Positions 33,701-46,483 of a stretch of DNA of 64,000 nt are shown here, piece by piece. Position numbers and translations under genes: made by a program. Origin of the DNA: Conoideocrella luteorostrata (Eukaryota > Ascomycota > Sordariomycetes > Hypocreales > Clavicipitaceae); contig JASWJB010000251.1 of NCBI GenBank assembly GCA_032433595.1, forward strand, positions 1 to 64,000. Reading direction: 5' to 3'. Every line of letters starts with the position of its first letter. Positions within the stretch are counted from its first letter, which is position 1. The notes beneath the pieces were generated by a model. It searched no databases. It was not told the origin of the DNA and worked only from the letters and a program-made list of their open reading frames with translations.

Positions 33701-36089
33701 TTATAGTAGCACTTTGCACAAGGTACTAGTATGCCCCGTCAGATTCATCGATTTGAAAGATATGCCGGATTCGACGCTGGATCCGACTCCCGCAACGTGC
33801 ATGCAGCAGTCTGTTGCCCCAACAGGCGACAGCGGACCAGTGAGATGACGGGACGGTAAATGCAATGAGTATGTTCAGTCTGGAGCTCTAACTAGAGAGC
33901 GATCAGACAACAGAGCCTGGCTGTGGGCGGCGCCACGTTTACTCGGAAGATTTCCAGCGCTTACCCGATTATGACCATATAACCATATGCCAAGTACGGA
34001 AAACGGAGCACCGCGTAAGTAATACGGAGTACCATACGATACTGCCACGGCGACCCGCGGTCGCCGCCTCCGTCGCGTGCCCTCTGTATCTCATGCAGTA
34101 AGTTCTCCGTATAGGGCTGCGAAATTACGGAGTAATCTGCTTAACAACTAAATGCAATTCTGCCCGCCTGGCCAGTATTTGTGAATCGAGCAGGCAGCTA
34201 GCTTGCTTACGCCCCTGTCGCCTGCAGTTTGGCATACTCGCCCTCCCGTGCCAGCGAAGCAGAGCATGCGTGCCTGTCCATCATCCCCGGCATCCGGCTG
34301 AGTATTGTAACGAAACCGGACCACGATGCCAATGTCGGACCCTTCATTTATTTGCTGGCTCTACGGCTTCACCATAAATTTCTCCGTCCAATCTTCGTTC
34401 ACATACCCCTGGCCGCCCATCGGTCGGTCTGGAAGGTAGGTTGCTTCGGCAGTAGTGCCGACGAGAAGCACTAACCACACACCCCCCCCTTTCATGAATT
34501 GGCTGTGTGGCGGTCCAGATTTTTTTCTCGGTCGTACTCCGCATCTTGGGACTCGGTGCTGGCATCACGCGACCTCTTGCTAATTTGACTCGCTTTTCTA
34601 GTGCACTGGGACATGATCGATCTCGCATCCAATAAAAATGCCCTTCTGTGGTGCGCACAAACCCATCTTGCCCCTTCATCTGCTGTGTTCTGTCCTATGG
34701 ACAGCACTAGTTACAGAGCATACAGAGTACGGAGTACGGAACCCTCCGTACAAGTAAATAGTTCTTCAACCCCTGACGCTAATATCGTGCATCCAGCATT
34801 ATTCTCCAATGGCTGGAATGCGACGTGTGTTTTGCAGCCCTAGAAAGACTCCCGTCGCAGGAGTCATACATGCAATACTGCGTACGGAGTGCAGGGCACA
34901 GGGAACGAACAATATGCCTGGTCCAGCCATTTAGCGTCAGCCGTCTGTCGCGGAGCCGGTCCCGCGCGAACTTACTTTATCGTAATAATGCATCAATCAG
35001 ATCAGAGCACCGCAAGGGCCCAACAGAGTCCAAACAGAGGAAAATCTTCATCCCGCGTGGATGCATCAACGTTCCCGCTGTGGACTCGTCTCTCTCGTCG
35101 GCAGAATTATCAGGAGGGAGCCGCAAGCCCCATCCCCTGATCATTGGTCCCGACCAGCCATCTAGGGGTGGCCAATGACTTAACAATGATTTAGCGGCGG
35201 GAAGCCCATCCCAAGTCTGGGGATTGTACTCCGTAGAACTCCAGACTCTTTCCATGTGTCGGCAGCGCGCTGTGCAGTCTAAATGGCCCATTTCCCAAGA
35301 TTAAATGAGCCCCGTTCTTCATGCACCTGTTGTTGGCCCATTCCCCAAACAGGCAATTGGATGGCCTTGCAATCATATTATATGGCCCAGGGGTGCCCCA
35401 GTGGCCCGGAGCTTCCCTTTTGCTTCCACCGAATTGCTCCTTCAGTCGAATAGAGTATGGAGGACTCCGTAAAGGAGGTTGGTTGTCGGATGTCGCCACC
35501 GTTTTTGAAGAGAGCTTAAGCGCTGGTGCTAAACTTGCTACGTGGAATATAAGCCCTAATTACAGCCACTGGAAAGAAGTTCAGTAAGCCAATGGAGTAC
35601 AGTACACTTTTGTTAATTGTTCCAACAAAATTATCATACGACGCTATCTGCGTCATAATCTCATGTAAGCACCAAGGCGAAAACATGACGCTCCGCGCAA
35701 ATAAATCCTTACGCGCTTATTTCCGGTAACCTAAGCAGCATCTATGACCAGCTAGGTGCTGAAGTATAGAGAATGTGGAGTTGATTACTCCGTAATTGGG
35801 GTGCGTTATGCATGTCACGGTCCACGACCAAACGCACGTCTTTAATGCCCACCTGGCGTGCGGCGTATCGAATGGACCGCAATGGCAAAATATCAGGACA
35901 CAGCTCGATCTGCATCATGGAATTGGAGTCCAAAACCGGCCCCAGCTCAATTCATTTAGCAATAGTCGTTTTACTATCCACGACGCACAACGATTTTCCA
36001 AATTGGACGCTGCCAAAGACCAAGTTTTATCACGAATTGTACGATTGAGCTGAGATCGTATATGGAAGGACATGCAACCAAAGCGTTGC
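30745..36089. other. 5.3 kb gene-free stretch rich in TACGGAGTA palindromes
   Basis: No gene supported on either strand. The region holds a dense series of the 9-bp palindrome TACGGAGTA/TACTCCGTA and near variants, at about 31358, 32180, 32234, 32896, 32943, 33026, 33568 (two overlapping copies), 34022, 34127, 34726 (two overlapping copies), 34881, 35227 and 35786. A polypyrimidine tract lies at 33147-33226. The left end is the promoter of the sulfatase-like gene. Open frames in this region are low-complexity or lack any domain. Confidence 0.55.
33147..33226. repeat. Polypyrimidine/polypurine tract
   Basis: About 80 bases of almost pure T/C on the plus strand, mostly T runs interrupted by C. 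On the minus strand it creates a spurious lysine-rich open frame. Confidence 0.8.
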
Positions 36090-37038
36090 TCAAAATCCAT
36101 CCTTGTAATCCAAGTCCCTGGACACCCAAGAGCCGACCCTCAGCAAGAAGTCAACCAGCTCCTTTCTCTCGGCCCAAACCTCCTGCACAAACGCCGTCCC
36201 AAGATCCATCCCATTCAACAAGGCACCGCTCGTCCATAACTTGCCGTCCCTCACCCACCTCTTTTCAACCCATTGCACCTCTGGAGACTGTTCTTTCAGC
36301 ATGTCAAGCATGAAGCGCGGCGCCGTGGCTGTTTTACCGCTTAAAACACCAGCGCGGAGAGGAACAACCATGCCGCCGCAGACGGTAATAAATGCGGAGC
36401 AGGAGCTATACGTTTTGCGCACGAAGTCAAGCTCGGTTTCATTAGGCGTGTACCCAAAGTTGTTGGCACCGATAATGGCGATATCCAGTGGTGGACAGTC
36501 TTCAAAAGAGTGCTAGATATTTGCTGTTAACAACGAGTTTACAGGATGCTACAAAAGGGGGAGAGAGAGGCAGAGAAAGACAGAAGGAGAGAGTGTGTGG
36601 GCGCGCGGGCGCGTGTGTGTGTGTGTGTGTGTATGTTTGTGTGTCCATATGTATGTGTTTGTGACGTACAGTAGGTGTAATGTTCAGTCCAGACGTAAGT
36701 CTATTCTGATCAGTGGGTCCAACTTCGGATACCCAGATGCATTCCATATCTAAAGCCTGGCTTCTCATCGCAGGTGTTATAAATTCGTCAATGAGTTGAT
36801 CGGTGAAAGCCTTGCTCATCCCGTGGAAGAGATCAATAGGAGCAACGTCTAGGAGTTCAGTTACGCTGTAGTAGTTCGCAAAGTTAGCATGGAAAACATT
36901 ACAAGTATATATGAACGCGAATAGTGCTGCAAGATCCGCCTTTGTTCTTTGTAGTTTGAGGATAAAGACTCACCCGTTCATCAAGATGACTCCGACACGC
37001 ACCGGACGGTCAGGATTGGAAAGATCAAAAGGAGACAT
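36090..37038 (-). CDS. DJ-1/PfpI (class I glutamine amidotransferase-like) protein
   Basis: Three exons: 37038-36974, 36865-36670, 36512-36090. The introns are 108 and 157 bp, with GCTAAC and GTTAAC branch-like sites. Spliced 684 nt, 227 aa. The fold is recognisable from VRVGVILMNGVTELLDVAPIDLF (first strand and helix), PPLDIAIIGANNFG, and the nucleophile-elbow segment FITVCGG with C132, followed by LRAGVLSGKTATAP and WTSGALLNGMDL. DJ-1/PfpI members include glyoxalase III, chaperones, proteases and isonitrile hydratase-like enzymes; the sequence does not say which. Both short exons are needed for the conserved first strand, and the ATG at 37038 is the only one upstream in frame. Intron 2 contains a long (GT)n microsatellite. 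Confidence 0.85.
36599..36662. repeat. (GT)n microsatellite in DJ-1-like gene intron
   Basis: GCGC followed by about ten GT units and imperfect TATGTTTGTGTG repeats; preceded by a GA-rich stretch (36559-36592). It lies wholly inside intron 2 of the DJ-1/PfpI-like gene. Confidence 0.85.
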
Positions 37039-38576
37039 AGTTCAGACTGGCTTTTTTGTTTGAATGTTGCTTGGATTCTGTGTTCTTGTGGCAGTTTAGA
37101 GTTTGATACAAGTTTTGCGGGTGTTGCGCTCAAGGGGGTTCTTATAACTCGGCCAGGCGTATATATCCGAAGCCGACCGGATGAGGAGTACGTACGCGCG
37201 CTACGAATGCAGCATCATAGCTGGTCAATATTCATATGCAGGTTTATTACTGGTCCGTTAGGTACTAGTCTTTGGGTTCCATGCAGGCATTCTCAGCTTG
37301 AGGGATTAATCTATTCCAGCCATGAACGACACTTACGTGGCCGTTCTTGAGGGAAGTGATCCGCGCCACATGTCTTGGGTAACAGCCATAAGCATTACAT
37401 GCCGAATTGTAAATTTATCAAATACAGTTTTTGGAGCGCAGGCATTTTGCTACGCGTTTCTGACGAGATCACGTATACGTATGCCGCTTTGAGCTCCACG
37501 TCAAAGGGGAGGGTAGGTATTGCTACTAGCTATAGAAACACATTTCATTTACTTCTGAATTAAGATTAGACATCAATCGAATAATATATTAATTCGCCTA
37601 ATAATGTAGGAAACGAAGGCGAGTGAAGAATTTTGTGATTGACGATGCAGCAAACGGGCAAGCCGGCTACGCATCATACCATTCAATGCTCCGGTTCAAA
37701 AATGCCTTATTTTTCTCAACTCAGAGCAAATACATCACTGTTGTCGATATAAACATCTATCCTCATACCACTATAGCGCATCACGAGCGACTAGCTTGGA
37801 GTGAACATCAAAACACTGCGCAGCTCCAGGCTGACTCGGTTCTCCTCGGTCACCATCGCAGTCGCGAATACCGTAAATTTTCGCAGAGCTCCACAAACAA
37901 CGGAGATGCAGCGGCTAAGATAATCACCTCAATGTAAACAGACCAGGTAAACGCCTTAGGTTTCAATCGTAGTAGACAATCTGGATGCTTGAAATACTGC
38001 TCCCGTTGCTAAACCTGCGTGACATGATGGCATACCGGTGCTGATAATCTGCATCATGAGCATTACTTGCCGCGCAAAAGACTTCATGTATAGGGTAAGT
38101 CCTTCATTAACTGCGGTGAAGAAGGTCAAAGACTTTCACCTTCTAGCATAGCAAAGACAAGATGAAACTGCTGATTGTCATTAAGAGCAACAGTTTAGAT
38201 CTATACCGATTTAGAAAAAATTCAATCTTCGGCAAAGGTCATTTTTCACGAGCGTAGCTAGCGTCGAAGGTGTCTTGTCTTAGGCGCCTAGATTGAGGAG
38301 GCCGTGGCTGCCACGACGTCATGTAATCCAGATCAGGGCGGATCGCCGTCGCGTTTCCTCATTCCGCGTCTCCGTTTCAGCAGACAGAATCCGCACAAAG
38401 ACTTGTGCGACTAATTGTACGACTGTGACCTACGATTGTCTTCCCAGATGAGCCATTGCGCAGCCACAGTTCTTTGTTTTTGATCTCTGTCTCGCATGCA
38501 TGGCTCGTGCCGGTAACAATACAACTCCTGGTGACCATCCCAGCTCGTCCCAGGGACGGCCACAATTGACGACAAC
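37039..38576. other. Intergenic stretch between divergent genes
   Basis: Holds the upstream regions of the DJ-1-like (minus) and CorA-like (plus) genes. No gene supported; the middle is AT-rich. Confidence 0.45.
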
Positions 38577-40514
38577 ATGACGACCGACGAGAAATCCTTC
38601 CGAGGCGACGTTGCCCCAGAGCAGAAGGGGACTCATCGTCTAGATCCATCCCCGGATACGCGGCCGCGAACAAGCTCAGACGTCCGCGTCACGTACGATG
38701 CCAACATCACGACGCAAAACCTATCGCCCCGTCGCGCAAGCGCTCGCAACCGATCCTCTCGATCTGACACCGAGGTCTACCGCGACGGATCGCTCCTCAG
38801 ACGACGAAGCACACGCGCCGCGACATTTAAAACCATGGACGACTCTGATGAATTTGACACGTACGGCTTGCCCGATGGCTGGCAACCTGGCTCAGAGCCC
38901 GGTTATGATCCAGAGCTACCTGACGGCGGGCACGCATCGATGCCCACGCTGAGCGCAGAATGCGACATTACAGTTGTTGACTTCTCACTGGATCGTATGG
39001 TCAAATGTCATTTCAACAATGAATCATTTATTACATTTTTGGAGCACCAACCGCAAGAGAGCTGGACAAAGTGTCGCTGGATCAACATCAACGGGCTAAG
39101 CTGGGATGTTATCCAGGCGGTAGGGACAAAGAAGGGTCTTCATAAACTTGCCTTGGAGGATATCATGAACATACGAAATCGAACAAAAGCCGATTGGTGA
39201 GTTTAATTGCGATGTGCTATTTCGGTAACCTGGACATGCCAAGAAATTCTAACTAGTGGGTATCGTTGCTTGGCATTTTAGGTACCCGAACCACGCATTC
39301 ATCATCATGACCCTCCAGAAGCTCGTGCATGTGGTGGATGACGATGATAGTTCCGCTTCTTCAGTTAGTATGCGATCGAAATCGTTGATCAAAGGATTTT
39401 TGAATGGTTTCGGCAAGAGCATGCCGCAGAGCGAAATGGATCCGGAGCGTCACATTCGGGACGCCAATGGTGGGCCAGTTCTGTCAGATGGTTCGACGCT
39501 GGAGGAAACATCCATGCTTCGCTCGCTGCAACGCTACCATGCGTCTGGGAATGAGGCGCGGACGGAATTCATGGAAAAGCACTCGTCTCTGTCACAGTAC
39601 AACATGGCCGTGTCGGCAGAGCAAGTCTCCATCTTCCTCACCAACGACAACACCGTCATTTCGTTTTTCGAAATATCCGCCGCCGACGTCGAGCGTCCCA
39701 TAGTCACGCGATTAAGCACGCCTGGGACTATTCTTCGCGAGTCGTGCGATGCCTCGCTTCTTGTGCAAGCCATCATTGACGCCGTTATAGATCTTGCCCT
39801 TCCCCTAACAGCCGTGTACACCGATCTCCTTGGCGACTTGGAGCTCGATGTTCTCACCTCGCCAAGCATCAAACAAAGCCGCAAGTTATACATATGCATC
39901 AGCGAGATCAACAAGATGCTCCGATTCCTCAATCCTATAGACAACCTCGTCAACGTCCTACGTGATCATCGCACAAGTCTATCTCCAGAAGGCGCTACGC
40001 GAGCACTCCAAAATCCCGCTAGCGGCGTCATCGTCACCCCCTTAACGCATACGTATCTCGGCGACGTTCTCGATCACTGCATCATCATTACTGAAGCATT
40101 GCAGCAGTTGAAGCAGTCCTCAGAGAATCTCATAAATCTCATTTTTAACACCATCTCAGCGAACCAATCCCAATCTATGAGACAATTGACCATGGTGACA
40201 ATTATCTTCTTACCTCTGACATTTATCACCGGGTTTTTTGGACAAAATTTTAAGGATGAAGGGTTTCCGGAGATAAGTCACGGTATCTGGTATTTGTAAG
40301 CTCTCTTGCTGTTTGCGATTTTCTCCAGATTGCGAAGGTCGGTATGCTGATGATGATGGTATTTGCTAGCTGGGCGTGTGCTGTGCCTACGGCGTTAGCG
40401 ACAATTCTAATTCTCATGCGAGAGATGATTTACTCTTGGTTTGTAAGAGTCGGGCAGAGGAAGCAAATTTTGTCAACGCGGAAGAGGGGAAAGAGGCGGC
40501 GTAGGAGAGTGTGA
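38577..40514 (+). CDS. CorA-type magnesium/divalent cation transporter (ALR/MNR2-like)
   Basis: Three exons: 38577-39196, 39282-40295, 40370-40514. The introns are 85 and 74 bp. Spliced 1779 nt, 592 aa. The N-terminal ~130 residues are polar, Arg/Ser/Asp-rich and probably disordered. A CorA cytosolic domain follows (WININGLSWDVIQAVG, LHKLALEDIMNIRNRTKADWYPNHAFIIM), then a long helix. Two C-terminal membrane segments come last: QLTMVTIIFLPLTFITGFFGQNF, then WACAVPTALATILILMREMIY, and a very basic tail. CorA proteins form pentameric channels for Mg2+ at the plasma or vacuolar membrane. The signature GMN after the first membrane segment reads GQN here. Exon 3 supplies the second membrane segment, without which the protein would stop after WYL, so the second splice is well supported. 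Confidence 0.9.
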
Positions 40515-43500
40515 CAGGAGATCATGTACATCCTATTGGTGGCTAAACAGGAAAGGAGTCGATGGTCCTGGTATGTGGAGTAGAACTCAATTATAGATGC
40601 ATTGAAGCATTGATAAAAGTAATGAATATGCTTCAGAAGGCGTCAATGTCTCAATGGAGTGGCCATCACATTTGAATGAATACTTACAGCCCGAGGGCGG
40701 ATTTGGATACATGAGTATCCCGCATCAACCTTTGTTAATATTAACCGGTTTTTGGTAGTCCTGCAAAGAGTTGTAACACGGTGCTTATCCTTCGAGTTGG
40801 CCCTGTTTGACGAGAGAAGCATTCTCTCTATGCCTATATGTTTGTACTTGGGATCAGTCAAAGCGTTGTACGACCAAGAATACCCTTACATTTGATATAT
40901 CTGCCTCTCTCAATGTACAGTGGCTAGCGAAAGAAGTGCGTGCCCACCCGTTTTCTTTCCATGTTACAGGCTGTAGGCGTCCGATAGCACTGTTGTTAAT
41001 TCTTGGAACTTAATTAAAGCCATGTCGTCTTTTCCATCCCGCATCATTAATGCCATATATGCCCATTGAGGAATAGGTATGGTCTTAAGTCCTCGTTGTC
41101 TGCCAGCGGGTGAAACCGGAACATTCTTTGTGCAATACTGGCTTCTCCCAGGTCGCGACTGAATTAGGCGTCGACGTTATACCTATGCAACTGTTGCTAT
41201 AGACAGGTTGTCACATCATCTGGCAAAATAGAAGCCGACGAGGATCTCGTGAAAAGAGGAAGCATTAACCACCCCCCAAACGCTTTCGGTTTGTCGCCTG
41301 CATAGTATTCTTTCGGGTAATGTATGGAGGGGAGCGCAATGTATTTGCAAACTTCCTATTGTCATATGCACACCAACTGGTGTGCATATAGCTTGTTTTT
41401 TGATCGACAAGTATAGGTAATCCTGTTTTGGCGGAGGTTACTCGCCTGAGCTGAAAAAGATGAAGCTGGGACTTGGACGGCGGCTGTTGGGGCTTTTCCA
41501 AGATCTTGTATTTTCTTCCTCGAGTAAAGTAACTGGGCCCCGCCTTCTGCTTTAAAAAGCTGCATGTAAATTTTGAAGGCGTTTCATCTTCCGTATATGG
41601 GTCTACGGGCGAACCGAACCTGTAGTTCAACTCCGTGCTGCCGTTGAGACAGATCGGTATTGAACTGGCCGAAAGCAGGACCATATCTCGCACACAATCC
41701 GCCCAATTCCCTGATTTCTCTTTCCATCCATCCCCGAACCATTTGCAGCTGCCTATTTGGGCGAGGGTTAGTTAGTTATCAGGGTGGTAATAACTGGTTA
41801 TAATAGTTATGCTCCATATGATACCGATCCAACGGACATCCATTTCAATCCGAGTTTCAAGACCCGGGCACAACGAAGAGCTATAGCTATTTGGGTTACC
41901 ACCGGGAATTAAATGGTTATGGCTGCATGTGGTGGTGCCGATGATCGGCCCAGCTCACCATTGCAGATCGAGTTCCCGTTGGGACTGCAGTATTGTCACA
42001 CGCCGAACCGCACATCTACCTGCATCCAACGCGTCGGACTGAAAGAGCTTTCTTAGTGCAACTTGACGCTGAGATCTCGATAATTGCATTTGTTGGGAAG
42101 AAAATTTATCAAAGCATGAATTAATCGCTTTCCTCCACGAGAGATATATTATACATTTCGTTTTAATAGTAACTATCACACGCTACACTGATGCAGGCCC
42201 TGCAGATGCTACATATCGCGCTTTTCGAAAGAAATAGCTCCAGGGGATACCAGAAGGCGCTGATAAGGATATAGTTATGATATACTGATATAAGAAAAAC
42301 TTTCATAAATCTTGTTGGAACATATCATTTGAGGGAACCGGAATTTTTGCTTCCGTAGTGGAAAAAAGCTGCATCTAGGCACGGCTTTCCGCTTCCGACG
42401 GACGTGCTCATAGCTTGCTTCACAATTCGATCGATTGGCTGCTGTTGAGTGGGTATTTATTTATTCTTAGAACCTCTAACGTGAGGTTGCGTTAACCGAG
42501 GCGAATGATGCTGGTTATTGAATTGAAGCATAACTTATTATACTTATGGGACATATACGAGCCTACCAGATTCAAAACAAAATAGGCATTAATGATGTCC
42601 GAGATAAGTAAACCAGGGCGCTCATAGCTCGACACATTTATGAATGTGGTTGGCAGATAATTATTTTAATTGATGGAATCCTGGTTGAGAGACGGTTGGA
42701 TCGGCATTTAGGTCTGGAAGGTAAGATCTGCCACACCTTTTCCGCTTATCTCACGACCATACAATTACCGAGACGCATCCGAAAACACAATTTGGAATAC
42801 CTTTTTTTTTTTTTTTAGGTAAGTTACTTATATACCTATAAAGAGTTTAGTTGGACTTAATAAGTAATAAAAACATCGGTATAGTCGAGTAAACTGTCTT
42901 AGTGATGTACTGGTATACGATGCCAAAGGGCGTTTAGAAGAGCTTCCGTTCAAAAGAGGACTATATCACGAGACATTTAGATCGTTACGCGTTCCTGAAT
43001 AGCGCGTTATACTACTTGGTAGACTACAGGCATGTTTGGTGAGATGAGAAAATAACAAATATTTATTCAAACGAATATGCGTTATTTCTGCCATTAGCAG
43101 AACAGCATGCAGCGTGCTTGGCTCAAGGGTTGTTATGCCTGACACGTAGGTGCTTTTGTCTCGGGCCAGGGGAAAGATTGCCCCCCGGTTTGGTCAATTA
43201 ACTTCAAGTCTGCGTTTTGGAAAAGCAACCAGTTCCACAAAATTGATTGCCAAGAACAGACAATTGGTTGGTTAGGGGAACTAGGTAATGTAGCTTCCGT
43301 AACAGTCAAATGAGGCGATAACGAGAGGCATCCCGCTGACGAAATTGATATCCTCAAGCACGTGTAAATTAATTGGGTTTTATATTATTTGCCCCCTAGC
43401 AGCGGGTAACTGCGCCCTGAAAGTATTTTTCTGTTAAGCAGCAAGGATGTCAAGACGGGATGGCATGTTCCGGCGCGTGGTGGTACATATTCTCCCCCAT

Positions 43501-43631
43501 TTTCTCCGCGCACGCAAATTTTATTAAAAAGCGACATGCTCGGCGAATTAGTTCTCCTGACTTGTTGGTGTGAGGACAGCTCAAAGCCGCCTCGTTTGCT
43601 CACTTCCTAACCTGTTTCTTCAACAACCAAT
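40515..43631. other. Gene-free stretch of 3.1 kb
   Basis: No supported gene. A minus-strand frame at 41265-41693 (142 codons) has no recognisable domain, starts without context and is probably chance. The centre (about 41950-43080) is AT-rich with a T tract at 42803-42819. The right end is the promoter side of the next gene. Confidence 0.4.
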
Positions 43632-45088
43632 ATGGCCCAGCCGCACTGGCACCAGACTGCGCCACTCTTGGAAAATATGCCAACTGACAAGATGGATGGC
43701 TTGAAACCGGAAATTGAAAAAGTCCATACAAATGGAGGAGCAGCCAAAAATCTCAGATGTCGGGCCCCCACCTCAGAAAAATCGAAAGACGTCGGTGGAC
43801 TAACTTTTGCAATGACGGCGGATGCCGGTAGCCCAGACGAAGGGAGGGCCGGAAAAGATAGCACGAATGCGATCAAGACCGACATGTCTGTTATTTCCGT
43901 CCTGGTATCTGGGGATATTACAAATCCCTTCATCGTCAAGTTTTGGCTGCTTCTGTCAGGCGGCGTGGTGGTCTTCTTCGCTTGGCTTGGTCTGTTTTCC
44001 TGGTTGGCCAAGGTGTGGGAACTGGATCTTCATCTTGGAAATATATTGACCACGGCCATTAAAGTTGCCGATACGGCTGATGGCGCGAAAAACGATATAG
44101 CCGGGTCAGCTGGTCTGTTTTGCGTCGACATATGGTTCGGTATAGCGCTCATGGGAGGCGTCGACGCAATTACCATAGTCTCCAACTTCAACCGCTCGCT
44201 TATTCACCAATTTCACTATTATGTCAGTTTGCGCATGATGCTTCTAGCCTTCATCACTTCCCTCGCAGTCCACCTGCTGTGCGGTTATGACCGCCAAACG
44301 CCGCTTCAATTTCATCATCTGGCTGCCGTCTTTGCCTTATGTGGCGCTCTGTACATATTCTGCTTCATTGTTCTCGAGAAACTCCACAAGCTGCTACCCA
44401 TACGTGGCATCGGCGAATCGCGCGGCTCACTCCAGAACTTCAGCGAGCAAATGTGCCTGTTTGACTTGACGTGGAAGCGCGCTATTCTGTTCGCCGCAAC
44501 CAACGGAGCAGTCGGCCTGGCGCTGACGACCCTTGTGCCAGCCAGGTGGTCCATGTTGAACCCCGTGGTACATATTACCTGGGAGGTACGCACGAATTCC
44601 CTCCCCTTTCTGCCTTTAATGCCGTTCTTGGCCCGATAACCTAACCGTCTGTATAGGTAACGTTTCTGGGCCTAATGGGCACCAAGCAAACACCGCGCTA
44701 CATCTGGTTTGCCACACCGATAGTACAAGCCTCTTCATGCACCGATTGGGGTCTTCGCCAGGTGGTGGCGGCTCCAAGACTTGTCATACAGCCATGGGCC
44801 TTCATGTCGTTGATGCTCGCTGGCCGCCTAATACTCGACTTGCACCTGCTTACGGTATTCCGCCACCGGCGAGACTTCCAATGGGCCCGGAAGGAAGTAC
44901 TGCTGCCGACCAGCCGCCTTATCGAGTGCTTCGTTTTGGCTCTGGCAGTCGAATACCTGGGCGTGCCAGTCATAACTTACATCAAGCTGATATCTGTGAT
45001 TATTCTACATGCGCTTGGCGCTCTAGTATTCTTGCTGCCAGCTTCCTACGCCCTTGCCTTTGACAAGATCAAATTCATTCGCAGTTGA
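43632..45088 (+). CDS. Polytopic membrane protein of unknown function
   Basis: Two exons: 43632-44585 and 44657-45088. The 71 bp intron has a GTACGC donor, a CTAACC branch-like site and a TATAG acceptor. Spliced 1386 nt, 461 aa. The first ~95 residues are polar. About eight hydrophobic segments follow, among them FWLLLSGGVVVFFAWLGLFSW, MMLLAFITSLAVHLLCGY, FALCGALYIFCFIVLEKL, ILFAATNGAVGLALTTLV, MSLMLAGRLILDLHLLTVF and VIILHALGALVFLLPASYAL. The reading frame is clean and the codon use even, so this is a real gene. I do not recognise the family; it is not an obvious MFS, ABC or channel protein. The C-terminus is short and basic (FDKIKFIRS). Confidence 0.8.
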
Positions 45089-46483
45089 AGGCAGAAAGTT
45101 GAGAGTCAAGCCACTGCACATGCGAGAGTCCGTCGCAGAACATAATTGGGATGAGCCACACCGAAATTAGAGCATTTACGCTTGGTCTGACACCATCACT
45201 GGTTTTTTAAACTTGATAGACTAGCTGGGAAAAGCCGCCATAGAGTCATCCATCATACGCATCGTATCCCATCAAGATAAAAGTCACTACGCTTATACTA
45301 GTGCACTTATACCAATTTCCACTTTCTTACATCTGCGTGCAAGGCTTGGTGATACTACTATTATGCGCACGTACAAGGAAGGAACTATTTGCGGTGACAT
45401 GTCATCTACTGTATTTTTGGCCGTTAGTCGCGTTCACGAGGATCGAATTTGGGCTTTAGTCCATGAAGGTACATAGCGAGCTTAGTTAACATATCATTGT
45501 CCTCCGTGGGAGAACGTGCTTGACTCTAACCATGGAAACACGCTTTTAGTATATGTTGTTAACCTGTCGGGTGAAACTTTTCCGATGACTGTTGCATGAC
45601 TCCTGCAAGCGGTCTTCCACTCAATGAGACGAGCCGATTCAACGATTGAAGCAGTAGTAAGAAAGCGAGCGAGTTGCCCAGATGCTAACTTCAACACGAG
45701 TGCTCGATCCTGGCAGGTTAAGAGTCGGGCAGACGAAGCCACCATACGGCAATGTACTATTTCAGGTTGGTCAGGAGATCTACTGTGTCATTGAGGTAGT
45801 TCAATTGGGGACTGATCGCGCAAGGAATGGAGAAAACAAGGGGCCCACTATTTTGCCCCACCATATTTGCCCCTCCCTCGGTCGCGACTGCAAGATTTTT
45901 GCGCCCCTCGACTCCTTAGCCATCATTGTATTTTTGCTCGCCTTGCGCGTCGCCTCAATTGCTCGTCCCCGGGCGTGTTCCAAACTGAAATATGGCCACC
46001 ATTATGTCGGGCTCCCAATAGGGCAAGTCTTTTCGTTTTCTTCTGTCCCGCCTTGCGCTGTCCCTCATCGCGCTATGTTGTGCTTCAGCTCCACCCACCT
46101 CGAATGCATCATCTTAGATCGTATCCGGCGCTAATCGTCGGAACGTCGGCCGTGCATTGATTTGAATAGGAGATGAGGGTAACAGAAAGCTGACCGATGT
46201 TCTCTGTTCCATCGTTAGGCTATGTGCTGGAGCTGCTGTATGTTGGCCTTAAAATTGATTGCAGGGTGCTGTTGGGCAGTGGCTAGAGGATCGGCAAACA
46301 TAGGGTGCACATAATGCCGGTTTCCAGTGTGAGTCTCTATGTAAACTTTGCATGAAATTTACCCCGATCTGATGTCACTACCTATGAATACTAACTGTAT
46401 CAACATAGCAGTGAAAATTGTGTCTCTTACGTAACGACTCATTTCGAATCCGCGGTCCGACCATCTCCCGATACTGAACATTC
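45089..46483. other. Gene-free stretch
   Basis: No supported gene; the frame at 45682-46134 is unsupported by any domain. AT-neutral sequence leading into the adenylosuccinate synthetase relic. Confidence 0.4.

Noticed and set aside
41265..41693. 142-codon minus-strand frame
   Set aside because: No recognisable motif, no signal peptide and no convincing exon partners; recorded only as gene-free sequence.
45682..46134. 150-codon plus-strand frame
   Set aside because: Composition and lack of any motif suggest chance.
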